Assembly: GCA_015680685.1 (NCBI GenBank) | Contig: MNCI01038015.1 | Location: forward strand, 372,157-436,156 | Origin: Gnetum montanum | Lineage: Eukaryota > Streptophyta > Gnetopsida > Gnetales > Gnetaceae | DNA length: 64,000 nt | Direction of reading: 5' to 3' | Part shown: piece by piece, positions 43,691 to 54,827 of the stretch | How the letters are laid out: each line of letters starts with the position of its first letter | Position numbering within the stretch: the stretch's first letter is position 1 | The notes under the pieces: model-generated | What the model saw: only the letters and a program-made list of their open reading frames with translations | The model's database searches: none | What the model was told of the DNA's origin: nothing | Program-made: the position numbers and the translations under genes

Positions 43691-45141
43691 TGTTAATTCT
43701 AGCATGCACTTTGAAAACTCATTACTCAATTCACCCTATTTGTCCATATTGTGGATTACCAAAAAAACAAAAATTTAATTCAAACAACTCAAATTCAAGA
43801 TAATAGAAGGCCATATTTACATATGAAAATGTAGTAAAATCAATTAAAAGTAAGAAGTCAAAGATCAAATTTCAAAAGAAGACAAATTACCTCATTTGTA
43901 AAATAAGAACCAAAGCCATGTAAATTATATTTGGATTATTATGCCACATAAGAAAAAATAGGAAATTCCATTATTTTTATTTTAGAAAAGATTAATGGAT
44001 AGATGTAACTAGAGAATGAACCCAATCTCTCATGTCTCTTCAATTTCTAAACCTAGCTTTGTCTTATCATATTCTATTATGGCCCCATCATTTGGCTCTA
44101 AATATGTGGGCAAATCAAGAATGTAAGTGATGCCATTAAATGCAACTGAATGTTGATAATAGAAGATTGAAGTTATTCTAAAATTTTTAATTATTCTCAC
44201 CATCATTTCATTAATGGTAATCAATATTTTATCAATTATCATCATTCCATCAATTCACAAATATCAACTCTATCACATTTATTCCTCATCCAAAAACTAT
44301 TAATAGTTATCAACACCTTCATCAATAGTTCTCAATTCCTCACATCCACAAGTTATCATCATCAACATTTTCATTAAAGTATTTTCATCAGTTTCATCAC
44401 AGATCTAGTCTAGTAGCAAATCTAGAAGTTTACAAGTCATTAACATGGGATACATCAATTTACCCATGAAATTTAATTCATTCAATCCAATTCAACATCT
44501 CATATTATTCAATAGTTTGAGAAAAATCCAACAACTCAAGTTTCATTAAAATTTGACTTCAAAATATCAAGATTTTCACAACTATTAGTTCAACCACGAA
44601 TCATGAACAAGTTGTGGTATTGCAAGTTTTTCAAACTACAAGTTCATCATAACTCATGATATCCCAGAATCTAGAACTTTCATAGACCATGACTCAAGGT
44701 TCACTTGTGGTGATGCACCTTGACCCCACCAAAACTTGTGGTCAACTTGTGGTGTCAACCACAACTCATGGTCATCTAGTGATTGATAGAAATCATTACT
44801 ATAATACATGATTGCCTCATGGTACATTATTTTCAAAAAATAAAATTTACCATGAATCATGGTATGATCATGATCCAACACCACAAGTCATGGTAGACTC
44901 ATTGTATTCAAAAAAATTAAATTTCCTTTCTATTACATAAGATCATGATTTGTGACATCCTTGTGATCTACTCATGGTCTACTCATGATAGAGCCCCATA
45001 ACTTATGGTGAACACATGATCAAAGACCACGACTTATGTTGTAATACCATGACTTTTGATAAATCAAATTTTTATCAAGTTTCAATAGTTTTTAAAATTT
45101 TTTCCACAAGGATTCATTTCCAAAAAAAAAAAACCTTAACA
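43691..45141 (+). repeat. second LTR of the copia-like element
   Basis: Starts TGTTAATTCTAGCATGC and ends in an A-rich run after AAGGATTCATTTCC, where the first LTR has AAGGATTCATCCCC. Same internal order as the first LTR, including the CATGACTTGTGGT repeats at about 44,590-45,060. Confidence 0.7.
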
Positions 45142-45151
45142 TGTACAAATA

Positions 45152-45907
45152 TGGTGTAGGAACACCTCTTTTTGATTCCCTTATTTTTTTCCTTTGTAAG
45201 TGTTATTGCAAGTTTTAGGCTCTATGGAAACATATTGAAGGCCTCGAAGTCATCTTGTCTAAGATTTGAATTCTTAAGAGAGATGTCCTAAAAAGGATAG
45301 AGATAACCTAAATACGTAGGAAAATTTCTAAAATTATTTTTCAAGTTTAGAAATAGCCAAGACAATATGGTAAAAAGATAGAAATAGCATGGAAACTCTA
45401 ATTGTGCTTGAGGAAGGTTTCCTAGGATTTTTTGTCTTACTTTATTAATAAATATGGATTGTGTTGCATGTGTGTATCATGAAGAGATAAGATTTCATGT
45501 AAGTTCATGCATGAGCTTGGACAAGAGTGTGAGAGAGCACATTGAGTAAGTGTATAGATGTTGCAGCTCTAAGGTCAATTGTGTTATGTGTTGGCCAATG
45601 TGTTCTAGTCATGCTTGTGAGTTGAGATCTCAACTTTGGGTTATTGAAGAGATTCTCCATTGGTTGTGTTCTACATTACAAACAACCATTATGTAATCAT
45701 AGAGCCTCATGCTCTACAACATTGTTTGAGTGTTTTGAGAGGTTTTGGATGTTTTATGATTTTGGGAACCTTGATGTAATCTTCTTTTTGAATAATTAAA
45801 GATAGTTAGTTTTCTTTTTTTCTAGTGATTCAATTATCTTTTCATAACATCTAGATTTAGTATTGGAACATGATTTAATATTGAAGTGAACCTACTCTAG
45901 CTAAATA
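45152..45907 (+). repeat. 5' LTR of chromovirus-like copy A
   Basis: Begins TGGTGTAGGAACACCTC; the 3' LTR begins TGGTGTATGGATACCTC. It is about 200 bp shorter than the 3' LTR because the U3 stretch with AGACATCT/AAGATGTCTC repeats (about 48,960-49,130) is missing here. It ends next to the primer site. Confidence 0.75.
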
Positions 45908-45908
45908 T

Positions 45909-45920
45909 TGGTATCGAAGG
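45909..45920 (+). other. primer-binding site, tRNA-iMet type (copy A)
   Basis: TGGTATCGAAGG, two changes from the TGGTATCAGAGC complement of initiator tRNA-Met. Copy B at 55,529 reads TGGTACTAGAGC, which supports the assignment. Confidence 0.65.
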
Positions 45921-45971
45921 TTTATGTTGCTTATTGCTTGGATTTCATTGAGGATTTTGTCAATTTCAAAT

Positions 45972-47160
45972 GAAATCCAAGAAAAAACAAGGGCAAGCTT
46001 TGAATAGAGACATGGAGAGTATATAGTCTACCTTATTAATGATGGTTTCTCGATTAGATGAAATTAGTGCAAAGGTATATAGAAATGTTGATCTTATCCA
46101 TATTCAGACACGTAGAGATGATCGACATGCATGTTTAGATGAAGAAGTTTCACAACCTAATGGAGATGAAGCAAATAATAAGAAATGATAATCTAGCTAT
46201 AGGATTGAAGGAACCCATCAACTAGGGATTCAAATGGAAGGGAATCCTACTCCTGATATGAGAATTTTGAGGACTCCAATAGTGGTAACTTCTCTTGGTA
46301 ACCTTTATGAGGAAGATGAAGCAAGACTTACAAGAGTGTTCCATAATTCTACTAGACTTCTCTACATTGAGTTGAAGACTTTCAATGATATAGATGGTAC
46401 AAATGCTTTTTCAATTTGGCTAAATGTACTTGACAAGCACTTTGAGTTGGAAGAGGTATTAAATAACTTGAGAGTACCTATTACTAAATCCATATTAGAA
46501 GGTATGGCTTCTACTTGGTGGGAAAAGGAGTCCCAAGATTATGAAAGATAAAATAGTCAATCCATTAAAGATTAGAATCTAATGAAATATAGGTTAAAAA
46601 GAAAATTTGAATAATCTCATTAGAGATAAGAGACCATTATGAAGTTGAAATTCCTAAGGCAAGGTGACAAGGATGTCAAAGAATTCTACATCAAAATTTG
46701 TGATCTATTCTATCAAAATAATTGAACTGGGAGGAGTATGAACAAGCTTTAATCTTTTTAGGAGGTCTCAAAATGATGTACCAAAAGAGTTGTCTTTTTA
46801 TTAGCTGAAAACTCATGATGAGGCTTATGATTTAGCACTCAAGGCTAAAATGAAATTAATTGGATTTGGAAATAAGAGAAAACAAACTTCCAAGGAGAAA
46901 AAGAAGGGATCCAAATCTAAAGACAAGGATGGGAGCCATGACAAGAATATAGAAAAGAAAGATGAAAATAGTAAAGCTAAGGAGGACCAAGGTAAGGGAA
47001 GGAAGGGTCAACATGATAGCTCATCCAAGATTCAATGTTTCAAGTGTGAAGAATAGGGACACAAGTAATGGAAATGTCTACTTCACAAGGCATCCAAGGA
47101 CAAAGATGTGCAAATCATGGAGGTGGAGGAGATATCAAGCCAACCACTTTAGAGAGGTAA
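45972..47160 (+). pseudogene. gag of chromovirus-like copy A (decayed)
   Basis: Open stretch 46,234-46,551 includes IELKTFNDIDGTNAFSIWLN, LDKHFELEEVLNNLRV and GMASTWWEKESQDYER, the capsid core. Downstream is a Lys-rich region (46,850-47,056) and a Cys-His knuckle at about 47,030-47,080 whose reading QCFKCEE is followed by a stop where relatives have GHKQWEC. Sister copy B aligns throughout. Confidence 0.75.
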
Positions 47161-47199
47161 TTCTAATGCCTCCAAGATTGAGAAAGTTTCTAAATTAAA

Positions 47200-48800
47200 T
47201 TCTTGTGCATTCATGGGAAATGTGAATAGAGCAGATCATCATGCTAGAAAATTGTTATTTTGATTTGGGGATAGATGTTTTCTTAGTGGGGAATGAATTC
47301 ATTTTTTGATTGATGGGGGAGCCCAAGAAAATATTTATTTTTTTCTAGGCTAGTTGCTAGATTAGATTTGGCAACTAATCCTCATCCTAGACCTTATAAA
47401 GCACATTGGTTACCTAGATATTTTTCCCAAGAGGTGAGGGAATAATGTACTTTGAAATTTAAAACTAGAGGTTTTCATGATGTGAACTATGATGTGCTTT
47501 CAATAGATTATGTAGATGTAACTCTTCATAGACCTTGGAATTTCTATAGTGGTTCTCAGTTTGATGAAGCAAGAAATGCATGGAGTGTAGCTAGAACTTA
47601 TGAAATCCATGAGTTCATTCCCATGATAGCTAAATAAGTGAGGTAGAAAAGCTTACTTAATGCTTCCTTAATCCTCCTAGGAGAGAGAAAATATATTAAG
47701 GAACATGATGAAACAAGTTTTGAATTTGTTGTAGTTGCTACTAACTATGATGATGTGCAAGTTGAACTTCCTACAGGTGTGCAAGGCTTGAAGAAGAGAT
47801 TTCCAAAGGTTTTCAAGGGGAAATTGGATGGATTACCACTAATGAGGAATGTAGAGTATTAGATTAATTTTATTCCTAGTGTTACCATACCAAATGAGAG
47901 GGCTTACTAGATGGCACCAAATCAATGAATTGAATTACAAAGATAGGTAGAGAAGTTACTTGTTAATGGCTTCATGTGGAAATCCATTTTACCTTGTGTA
48001 CTTCTAGAGGTGCAAGTGCCAAAGGAGGATAGTGATGAATGGAGGATGTGCATTGATTCTAAGGTAGTGAATAGTAATAGTGAAGTATTTCAAGTCACAA
48101 GGATGGCAGCCATAACATTATATTTCTTTGCCAATTCCTAAGGATCCATGAAAATGTGTGTCTATGGATTTTGTGAGTGATATTTCAAAAACTAAAAGTG
48201 GAAACGATGCAATTTTTGTTGTTATGAATAGGTTCTTCAAGATGGCACATTTCATTCCATGCAAGAAGGTGAGTATTGCTTCTCATGTTGCAAATTTTTT
48301 TCTAGAATTATGTAAAGTTGCATGGAATTCCTTGAATATTATTAGTGACAGCAACTCCAAATTCACAAGTTACTTTTAGAGATTCCTTTGGAAAATTTTG
48401 GGAATAAAATTGAAGAAAATGGGGTCTTTTAAAATTAAGGCCAATATTAATGATAATTCTTTTAAAATTGACTTGCCAAATGATGTTGGTATGCCTTTCC
48501 TATTTAATGTTTTAGATCTTGTGCACTATCATGGACCTATCAATGAGGAGACCATATAGGGTAGCATCAATGAGTTAAAGGGGGCTATTGATTAGTCCAA
48601 GCCTTCAAGAGATAGAAATACAGTTATCCTCAAGCAGAGAAAAGCTTCTAGCACTAGAGAAGTTAAGAGGCATAAATATTTGATTCATTGGGAAGATTAG
48701 TCCATGGATAATGTTGTACGGGCCCATGGGACCAAACTTCAAGTGTGGGGAATCATTTCAATCCCTACTCCTTGTTCACATGAGTTTACTTTTTGAAGGA
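47200..48800 (+). pseudogene. protease, partial RT and partial integrase of chromovirus-like copy A
   Basis: The protease region and RT N-terminus run from about 47,260 to 48,110, ending at a CIDSKVVNSNSEVFQ-like stretch. The sequence then jumps to integrase, SMDFVSDISKTKSGNDAIF with VVMNRFFKMAHFIPCKK (48,158-48,379), keeping the first Asp and the ISDSNSKF Asp. A second jump near 48,412 removes the Glu and leads to KKMGSFKIKANIN and, at about 48,655, VKRHKYLIHWED, resembling a degenerate chromodomain end. Polypurine GAAGGATGGAAAAG precedes the LTR. Confidence 0.75.
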
Positions 48801-48809
48801 TGGAAAAGT

Positions 48810-49774
48810 TGGTGTATGGATACCTCTTTCTATTTCCTTGTTCTTTCTCTATGTGTATGTTTTCGTAGGTTTCGAGCTCCATGGAGACATCTTGGAGGTC
48901 TTGGAGTCATCTTGTCTAAAATTTGGGCTCTTAAGAGAGTCATCTTGGAAGACAAGAGACATTTAGACTGAGTTAAGAGCTTGTAGGAGACATCTTGGAT
49001 TTTTAACTAACGTCTCAAATAAGATGTATTAAACATTAGACAAGACATCTAACAAGTGTGGAGATGTCTCAGCTAAGATGTATCCAAAAGTGCTAAGATG
49101 TCTCAACTAGAAGTGAGACATCTCACCAGAATGTATAGTTTTGTAGGGAGACATCATGGAAAGGCCAAAAATGACCTGAACAGGTAGAGAGATTTCCAAA
49201 ATTGCTATTCCAAGTTTGAAAATAGCGTAGACAAGGTGGGAAAAAGATAGAAATAGCATGAGAACTTCAAGTTGAGCTTGAGGAAGGTTTCCTAGGGTTT
49301 TTGATCTTGTTTTATTAATAAATTTGGATTGTGTTGCATCTTGTAGCATGGAGAGATGAGATTTCATGTAAGTTCATGTGTGAGCTTAAGCAAGAGTGTG
49401 AGAAAACACACTAAGTAAGTTTATAAGTGTTGCAACTCCAAGGTCAATTATGCTGTGTGTTGGCCAATGTGTTCTAGTATTGCTTGTGAGTTGAGATCTT
49501 AGTCTTGGGTTATAAGAGAGATTCTCCATCGGTTGTGTCTTGCATTGAGAACAACCATTGTATGGTTATAAAGCCTCATGCTTTACAGCATTGTTTAAGT
49601 GCTTTAAGAGGTTTTGGATGTTTTATAAGTTTTGGGAACCCTAATGTAATCTTCTCTTTAAATAATTGAAGATAGCTAGTTTTCTTGTTTTCTAGTAATT
49701 TAATTATCTTTTCAAAATATCTAGAATTACTGTTAGAAGATGATTTAATATTTGAGTGAACCTACTCCAAAAAA
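48810..49774 (+). repeat. 3' LTR of chromovirus-like copy A
   Basis: 965 bp, retaining the U3 repeats of GACATCTT and AAGATGTCTC (48,880-49,150). The rest matches the 5' LTR, for example CTTGAGGAAGGTTTCCTAGG and GAGATCTTAGTCTTGGGTTA. The end is approximate because the last bases diverge (CCTACTCCAAAAAA). Confidence 0.75.
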
Positions 49775-50110
49775 TTGAAATCTAATTTACTCGAAATCCA
49801 AAAAGTAAAGTGCCATCAATTTATCATTGTCTAAAGTTGAATTTATTGCCATTGTTGATTCAAAATTTGTTAGACCAACTTGAATTCAAGGTGGAGCTTT
49901 CTATCAACCTACTACATGGTAACACTACTGTCATTATACTTTCAAAGGAACATATGCTACATAAAATAACAAAATACATAAGTATTAGGTACTATTTTGT
50001 GAAGCAAAAAGCAAAGGATGGGTCGATCAATCCTAAATACATTAATTCAAGTGATCAAATTGTTGATTTGATGATTTGGGCTTAAATATTTTAACCTAAA
50101 GATTAGAATC
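49775..50110 (+). pseudogene. copia-type RNase H fragment
   Basis: The open stretch 49,810-50,085 contains NTTVIILSKEHMLHKITKYI, SIRYYFVKQKAKDGSI and KYINSSDQIVDLM. These match the C-terminal copia RNase H blocks (DN.SAI.LSKNP..H.RTKHI, then KYI.T..Q.ADI). It abuts the 3' LTR of chromovirus-like copy A, so that element inserted into copia DNA. Confidence 0.7.
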
Positions 50111-50169
50111 ATTAAGGTAAATGAAGACTAAGAAAATCAAGGAAGAATAACCAATGCTATGTCACAAGA

Positions 50170-50660
50170 TTCCAAATTCTTAGTAAAAATGAAATGTTGA
50201 AAATAGTATGAATTTTTCACTATCATCATCATCATTCTAAGAAATTGAAGCATAAAAATTATTATTTTGATTTAATTTGTCAAAATTCTATTTAATTTAT
50301 TGCATTTGAAGCAATGAGGAAGATAAGAAAACTTGGGTGAATTCAAGAAATCAAATTTCATCAAAATCTGATCATTTGAACTTTAGATATTCAAGAAAAT
50401 CAATTTGACCATGACTCATATTTCAATAGTGGTAATCATAGAGTTCAGTCGTAACCTACCCATGACTTGTGGTGCAAAACTTGAACACACCATCAAGTCA
50501 TGACATCTTCGATTTTGATTATTTCTATACCATAACCATCACTACAACCCATGAATAGGTCATGATCCTTCAATATGATTTGTGGTGAAGTTGTGTTCTT
50601 TCAAATTTCTAAAAATTAATGAGTTTTGAAGTTCAAGATCATCTACAAGTTTAATCCATT
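50170..50660 (+). repeat. partial LTR of the copia-like family
   Basis: Carries the family's CATGACTTGTGGT-type repeats (about 50,405-50,600) plus CATCATCATTC and TCAAGAAAATCA stretches similar to the LTRs at 40.8 and 43.7 kb. Boundaries are uncertain and it is much shorter than 1.4 kb. Confidence 0.5.
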
Positions 50661-51480
50661 GATGCATTAACTTTGATAGAAGTAATTATCATACTTGGTG
50701 TTTGAAGGCATGTAAGATAAAGTGCCTTCTTCCCCCTTCATTGTTTTGTATACTTAAAGGAGTATGGAACTAGGCACTTCATGTAACTAGTTTAGGTTGA
50801 ATCATTTGTGATCATTGATGCTCCTTTCAAAGCACAAGGTCTCATGATACCTTCTTGTCATTGAGGAAGGCAAGAGCTTGGTTACAAGTGCATATGGGCT
50901 AGATATCCCTAACCCTTTTAATAGTTATTTTCATTAGTAAATATTATAGAATATGTATGTGATGGTGCGGCCTTTCCAATGGATAAGTGACCTTGGTAGT
51001 TTTGGCTTTGGATACCCACAATCCTTAGCATATCTTGCTTAGCACATTGAACTTATTTCTAATTTCTTGTTACACATTAATGATGCCTTTTTGCAATGCC
51101 CATGTGACTACTACCTTCTAGCAATTGGCATCACATTTTTTGGGTGATGGGTGGTGCAATGGTTTCCATAAAAAATCTGCAAATTTTGACTAGATGGTTA
51201 GCTAATGAAGCCTTGAGACATGGCTTCGCCAAATAAGAAGACTAGAGTTTGATTTTCATTTTTTGATAGCTCTAGCATCTTAAGCAGCATACTCATTACT
51301 CACTACAAGCGAGTTTGAACATGGCAATTCGTTGAGGGCCTATATTGGCTTCCCTTCCCCTAATATGTAAAGCTAGTTGATCTCCTATTTTGTTTTGAGG
51401 ATTTAGAGGAATTCAAAGGCCGTATTGTTTTTGTTCAATTACCTTATAAGATGATGCCTTTGTAAGATGCATTTGCATTT
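50661..51480. other. spacer upstream of the BIC gene, no gene seen
   Basis: No recognisable element or ORF with motifs. It marks the change from repeat DNA to the less decayed host segment. Confidence 0.4.
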
Positions 51481-51494
51481 AGTGGCTTTATGTA

Positions 51495-52093
51495 CACGTG
51501 CTCTTGGCCCATATGAGGTCCTTTTTGCTTGTAATGCCCTCGATCAGCTTTTTGCTTCTGTCGAAAGAATATAAATGATCTCTATGGACATCCATGTTAA
51601 GGAAAATCATTTTACAATTTCACATCAGCAAATTCAAATTCATCCATAACCACCAAAAGCCAAGGTCATATTTGAGGCCACACAAGCACCCAAATCCAGC
51701 CACAAGATGCCAATGAACAAGATACGTGGATTGTGGTGGAGCCATAACAAAGGCAGCCTGGGCCCTCGAGTGGAGCAATCCAAGCCTGTTCCTCTACCGA
51801 CGCGTGTTTATCTTGTAGGCTGATCCAGCCACCATTCAAAATATCTGACCAACCTCAAACAGCAAGAGAGCGATCCACAGCATGACACGCCTGCTGAAAC
51901 AGTTGCAGTCCACAGACGCGGAAGGAACTTCTGCACTGCTCACTGCACTCTTCCACGTCTGCCATTCCACATCCATCCATCCATCATAACCACCTCCCCC
52001 ACAAACAACAGTAGTTTCCTGGTTCTTTCTCTCTTTATCCATCTCTGATTCTCCACCATTACTCATTATCATCAAGAAGATTTCGCAGTAGTC
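51495..52093 (+). promoter_or_regulatory. putative promoter and 5' UTR of the BIC gene
   Basis: A G-box CACGTG lies at 51,495-51,500, 594 bp upstream of the start codon. Further ACGT cores occur at about 51,723 (TACGTGG) and 51,954 (CCACGTC). A TATAAA is at 51,570-51,575. A CT-rich stretch (about 52,020-52,055) may be 5' UTR. Arabidopsis BIC genes are known to be light-induced through HY5, which binds G-box/ACE elements, so the motifs fit, but six-base motifs occur often by chance. Confidence 0.4.
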
Positions 52094-52690
52094 ATGGAAG
52101 AAATCAACCACAAGCCAACAACAACAACAACAGTAAACACTCAAGCTACCCACAATCCAGAAAACAGCAGTAATCTATGCCAAACAAACATGGGCTCAAC
52201 AATGCATGCCATGGCAGAAGAAGTTGCAGCAGCAGCAGCAGCAACGGGAGTCTATTCATCATCCTCAGATTCTGTGGTGCTGAAGAAAACTCAGAATCCA
52301 AGCATGGCAGCATCAGGCAGCAGAAGCAGAAGCAGAAGAACGATCAGCAGCAGCAACAAGAGGAGGCTTGACAAAGTTATTGAGCAGCGGGAGGAGGACA
52401 ATGGGGAACAAGAGAAACAGTTGCAGGAATTTGAGACAACAAGGGAGAAATTTATGAGGTACAGATCTCAGGTTGCAGGCAAGGTTTTGGTCCCTGAAAC
52501 GTGGGGATATGAGGGAAGACTCAACGAGTGGAGTGACCCAAAAATTTTCTTCCACAGATCTCCACCTGCAACTGCTCTTGTTTCTGCAAAATCTGCTCTC
52601 ATTCAGGATTGCCGCTCCATATCCATGCCCTGCCTTGCTGATCTCACATCCACGGCTGCCACACCTTCCACAGCCTCTGCTTCCATTTGA
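52094..52690 (+). CDS. BIC-like protein (blue-light inhibitor of cryptochromes)
   Basis: Single uninterrupted 198-codon frame. BIC proteins bind photoexcited cryptochromes in the nucleus and block their dimerisation, damping blue-light signalling. The conserved cryptochrome-interacting region is visible at residues about 116-174: TREKFMRYRSQVAGKVLVPE, then TWGYEGRLNEWSD, then VSAKSALIQDCR. The N-terminal 110 residues are low-complexity: a Thr run (9-13), an Ala run (45-50), Ser runs, a basic SRSRSRR patch (77-82) and a Glu/Gln-rich stretch (93-112), which is usual for this poorly conserved part. The ATG at 52,094 is the first in frame, in the context AGTCATGG. Family identity rests on the C-terminal block; exact BIC1/BIC2 orthology cannot be told. 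Confidence 0.82.
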   Translation: MEEINHKPTTTTTVNTQATHNPENSSNLCQTNMGSTMHAMAEEVAAAAAATGVYSSSSDSVVLKKTQNPSMAASGSRSRSRRTISSSNKRRLDKVIEQREEDNGEQEKQLQEFETTREKFMRYRSQVAGKVLVPETWGYEGRLNEWSDPKIFFHRSPPATALVSAKSALIQDCRSISMPCLADLTSTAATPSTASASI

Positions 52691-52742
52691 GAATAATATT
52701 ACTGTTCATGGTTCTTGCTCCCCACACGCAATGAATTCTTAC

Positions 52743-52763
52743 ATTATTATTATTATTATTATT
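52743..52763 (+). repeat. ATT microsatellite in the BIC 3' region
   Basis: Seven ATT units, about 55 bp after the stop codon, within the probable 3' UTR. Confidence 0.8.
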
Positions 52764-53640
52764 TAACTTTCACTTGCAGGGTTTTTTGTATCCAGTAATT
52801 TCAATTAATTACTGAAGAAATACACATTTCGCTCGCTGTATTGATTAGTATGTAACTATGTATTGTATATGTAACTATGTATGATATGATAATGATACGG
52901 AAGAAACCTTGTCTGCAACAATGGGCGGTAGCAGCTTGGATTTTACACAATCGTTACTTACAAGGAGCCGCAGCAGCTGTTAACGCGTTATTCTTGTGGA
53001 TGATGTTTACTGCAAGTTTTCTGTCTAAATATGCATGCAGAGCCACATTCTCTTTCATTCTTTTAAATTTTTTTTTTTTTGGGTTCGGATATGTTATTTT
53101 ATGGCAAAGGGCGTGGACTGCCTGTGGCCCTACGATGGGCTATGAGCTTTCTTTGTTTTTTGTTTTTGTTTTTTTAACTGTTAGCCACGTTGGTTTTAAC
53201 TTTCAAGTTACAGGCACGGCATCACACGGAAATTTGTCGTATACGGTTTATTTTCTCAATAAGATGTATGAAATTCCGTAGCAGACAGGTAGAATACTAT
53301 GTTGGATACAGTGAAGCGTATATATGCAGTTTATTAAATTCTGAAATCCCAACTACTAGCAGTGGACACTATACTGTACATAGCATTTTGGAATATAGTT
53401 CGGAGAAGCAGGATAATTGCTAATCCCACGTGCAGTTGGAAGAGATAATGTTGCTGCTAACTTGTATTTTTCATTTAGCTATTGTTAAAAAATTTGGATT
53501 ATTGGCTGATTTCTTGTATTTTCAGACTTTGAAGCTTGTTAGAGAAGGAAGATTATGTAATAAAAGAAATGAAGTAGCTACGCATAAGAGGTAGAGCCTG
53601 CAACCTTAATAATTTTATCCTTTATCCTTCTTAACTTGAA
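52764..53640 (+). other. 3' flank of the BIC gene
   Basis: Probably 3' UTR then intergenic DNA. It has a T run near 53,067-53,080 and a candidate AATAAA at 53,559-53,564, rather far from the stop. A 134-codon ORF (52,877-53,281) is hydrophobic and T-rich and is judged to be chance. Confidence 0.4.
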
Positions 53641-53828
53641 AACCTTCTTGCCCCTTCTAACTTGAACATTATTCATCTTTTTCGATGAATCTATGTTATC
53701 TTTATCCACTGCCACGTTTGTAGTTTCATTTGTGGAAATATCTTTGCCTTTTAAAGTTGAATCTACCTTGTTATGTTGCTATTCATTCTACCAGTAAGGT
53801 CAGCACTAGCCAGCTGTAGTAAGATTAC

Positions 53829-54820
53829 CAAGTGGAAAAATCGATGTGCTCAACTTTAAGCATTGTTACCCAATTCTTGATCACCTATTAGTTTGTCATT
53901 TGCTTCACTAAGTTCTCTATGACATCTCTCTGATTTGTAAACTTCACCTTAAGAACCTTTAGCTCCGTGTTTATAATTTGTAGCTTTTAGTTCACTTAAT
54001 TATGAAGTTGGCACTCACATTAATAAAGAGAGAATGTGAAGGTGGCTTGCTTTTCTATTTTGATTCTTGGCCTTTTAGTGGTTAGCATGGAAAGGTTTGT
54101 GTATCTAAGATTAGCTAGTTCTAGGTAATTACTCATATTCTCAATTTAAAGTTCTTTCATTTTTCTCGCAACCTGGTTCATTACATTGATCTCATCACGG
54201 ATACTTATCCATGAAATATCGATATATTGTTGAAGTATGATGTTCAATTTAACCTTAGTTAACCTGATCTTCTTCTTGTTCAAATTTCCATCAAAAGAAC
54301 TTAAGCAATTTCTCATGGTGTTGGTTCTTCATGCATTTGCAACTTCAATAATTGCTCAATTGGCACCTCCCTTTCATTGAAAATGGGCAAAGATCACCTT
54401 ATACTTCTCATTATCTATTCATGGGTATCCAACCTTTCAAGTGATTTCTACAAGTTCTAGTGTGGTTATAATGGTCCATAGATATGGTAGCATTAGGAAC
54501 ATTTTGTTGACCTATATAAACCAAGTGACAAAATTGATGTGCCCAACTTCAAGCATCTTTACCCAATCTTTGATCACCTAGTAGTTTGCCATTTACTTCA
54601 CTAGATTCTATGTGGTATCTCTCTAATCTGTAAACTTCACCTTAATAACCTTCAACTCTATGTTTATAATTTGCATCTTTTCCTTCACTTGGCTATGAAG
54701 TTGGCATGCACATTAATAAAGAGAGAATGAGGAGGTGACTTGATTCTCTAATTTGATTCTTGACCTTTTAGTTGTTAACATGGAAAGGTTTGTATATCTA
54801 AGGTTAGCCAATTCTAAGGT
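53829..54820 (-). repeat. two direct copies of a 300-bp decayed coding-like segment
   Basis: 53,829-54,127 and 54,521-54,820 are diverged copies, offset about 693 bp. Read on the minus strand both give a charged, stop-broken sequence such as QLHSQVKEKMQIINIELKVI and DWVKMLEVGHINFVTW, with a heptad-like spacing of hydrophobics suggesting a coiled coil. I do not recognise the protein. The interval between them is unique in the window. Confidence 0.5.
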
Positions 54821-54827
54821 TAGGAGA

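Larger units (their letters stand above)
40848..45141 (+). mobile_element. Ty1/copia-like element, internally deleted
   Basis: Two long direct repeats (40,848-42,297 and 43,691-45,141) flank a 1.4-kb interior. The interior opens with TGGTATCAAAG (42,299-42,309), a tRNA-iMet type primer site, then gag and the start of protease, then jumps to sequence near the 3' end, so integrase, RT and RNase H are missing. Gag and protease motifs are of the copia type. AT-rich, with many stops. Confidence 0.7.
45152..49774 (+). mobile_element. chromovirus-like Ty3/gypsy element (copy A), internally deleted
   Basis: LTRs at 45,152-45,907 and 48,810-49,774. TGGTATCGAAGG at 45,909 is a degraded tRNA-iMet primer site. 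Compared with the sister copy at 54,828-59,908 it has two deletions: RT core plus RNase H (joint near 48,110) and integrase C-terminal half (joint near 48,412). A region resembling a chromodomain tail remains before the 3' LTR. It sits inside copia-like sequence. Confidence 0.8.

Noticed and set aside
52877-53281. 134-codon hydrophobic ORF after the BIC gene
   Set aside because: Hydrophobicity follows from T-rich DNA including a T run; no family motif, and it sits in the likely 3' flank of the BIC gene.
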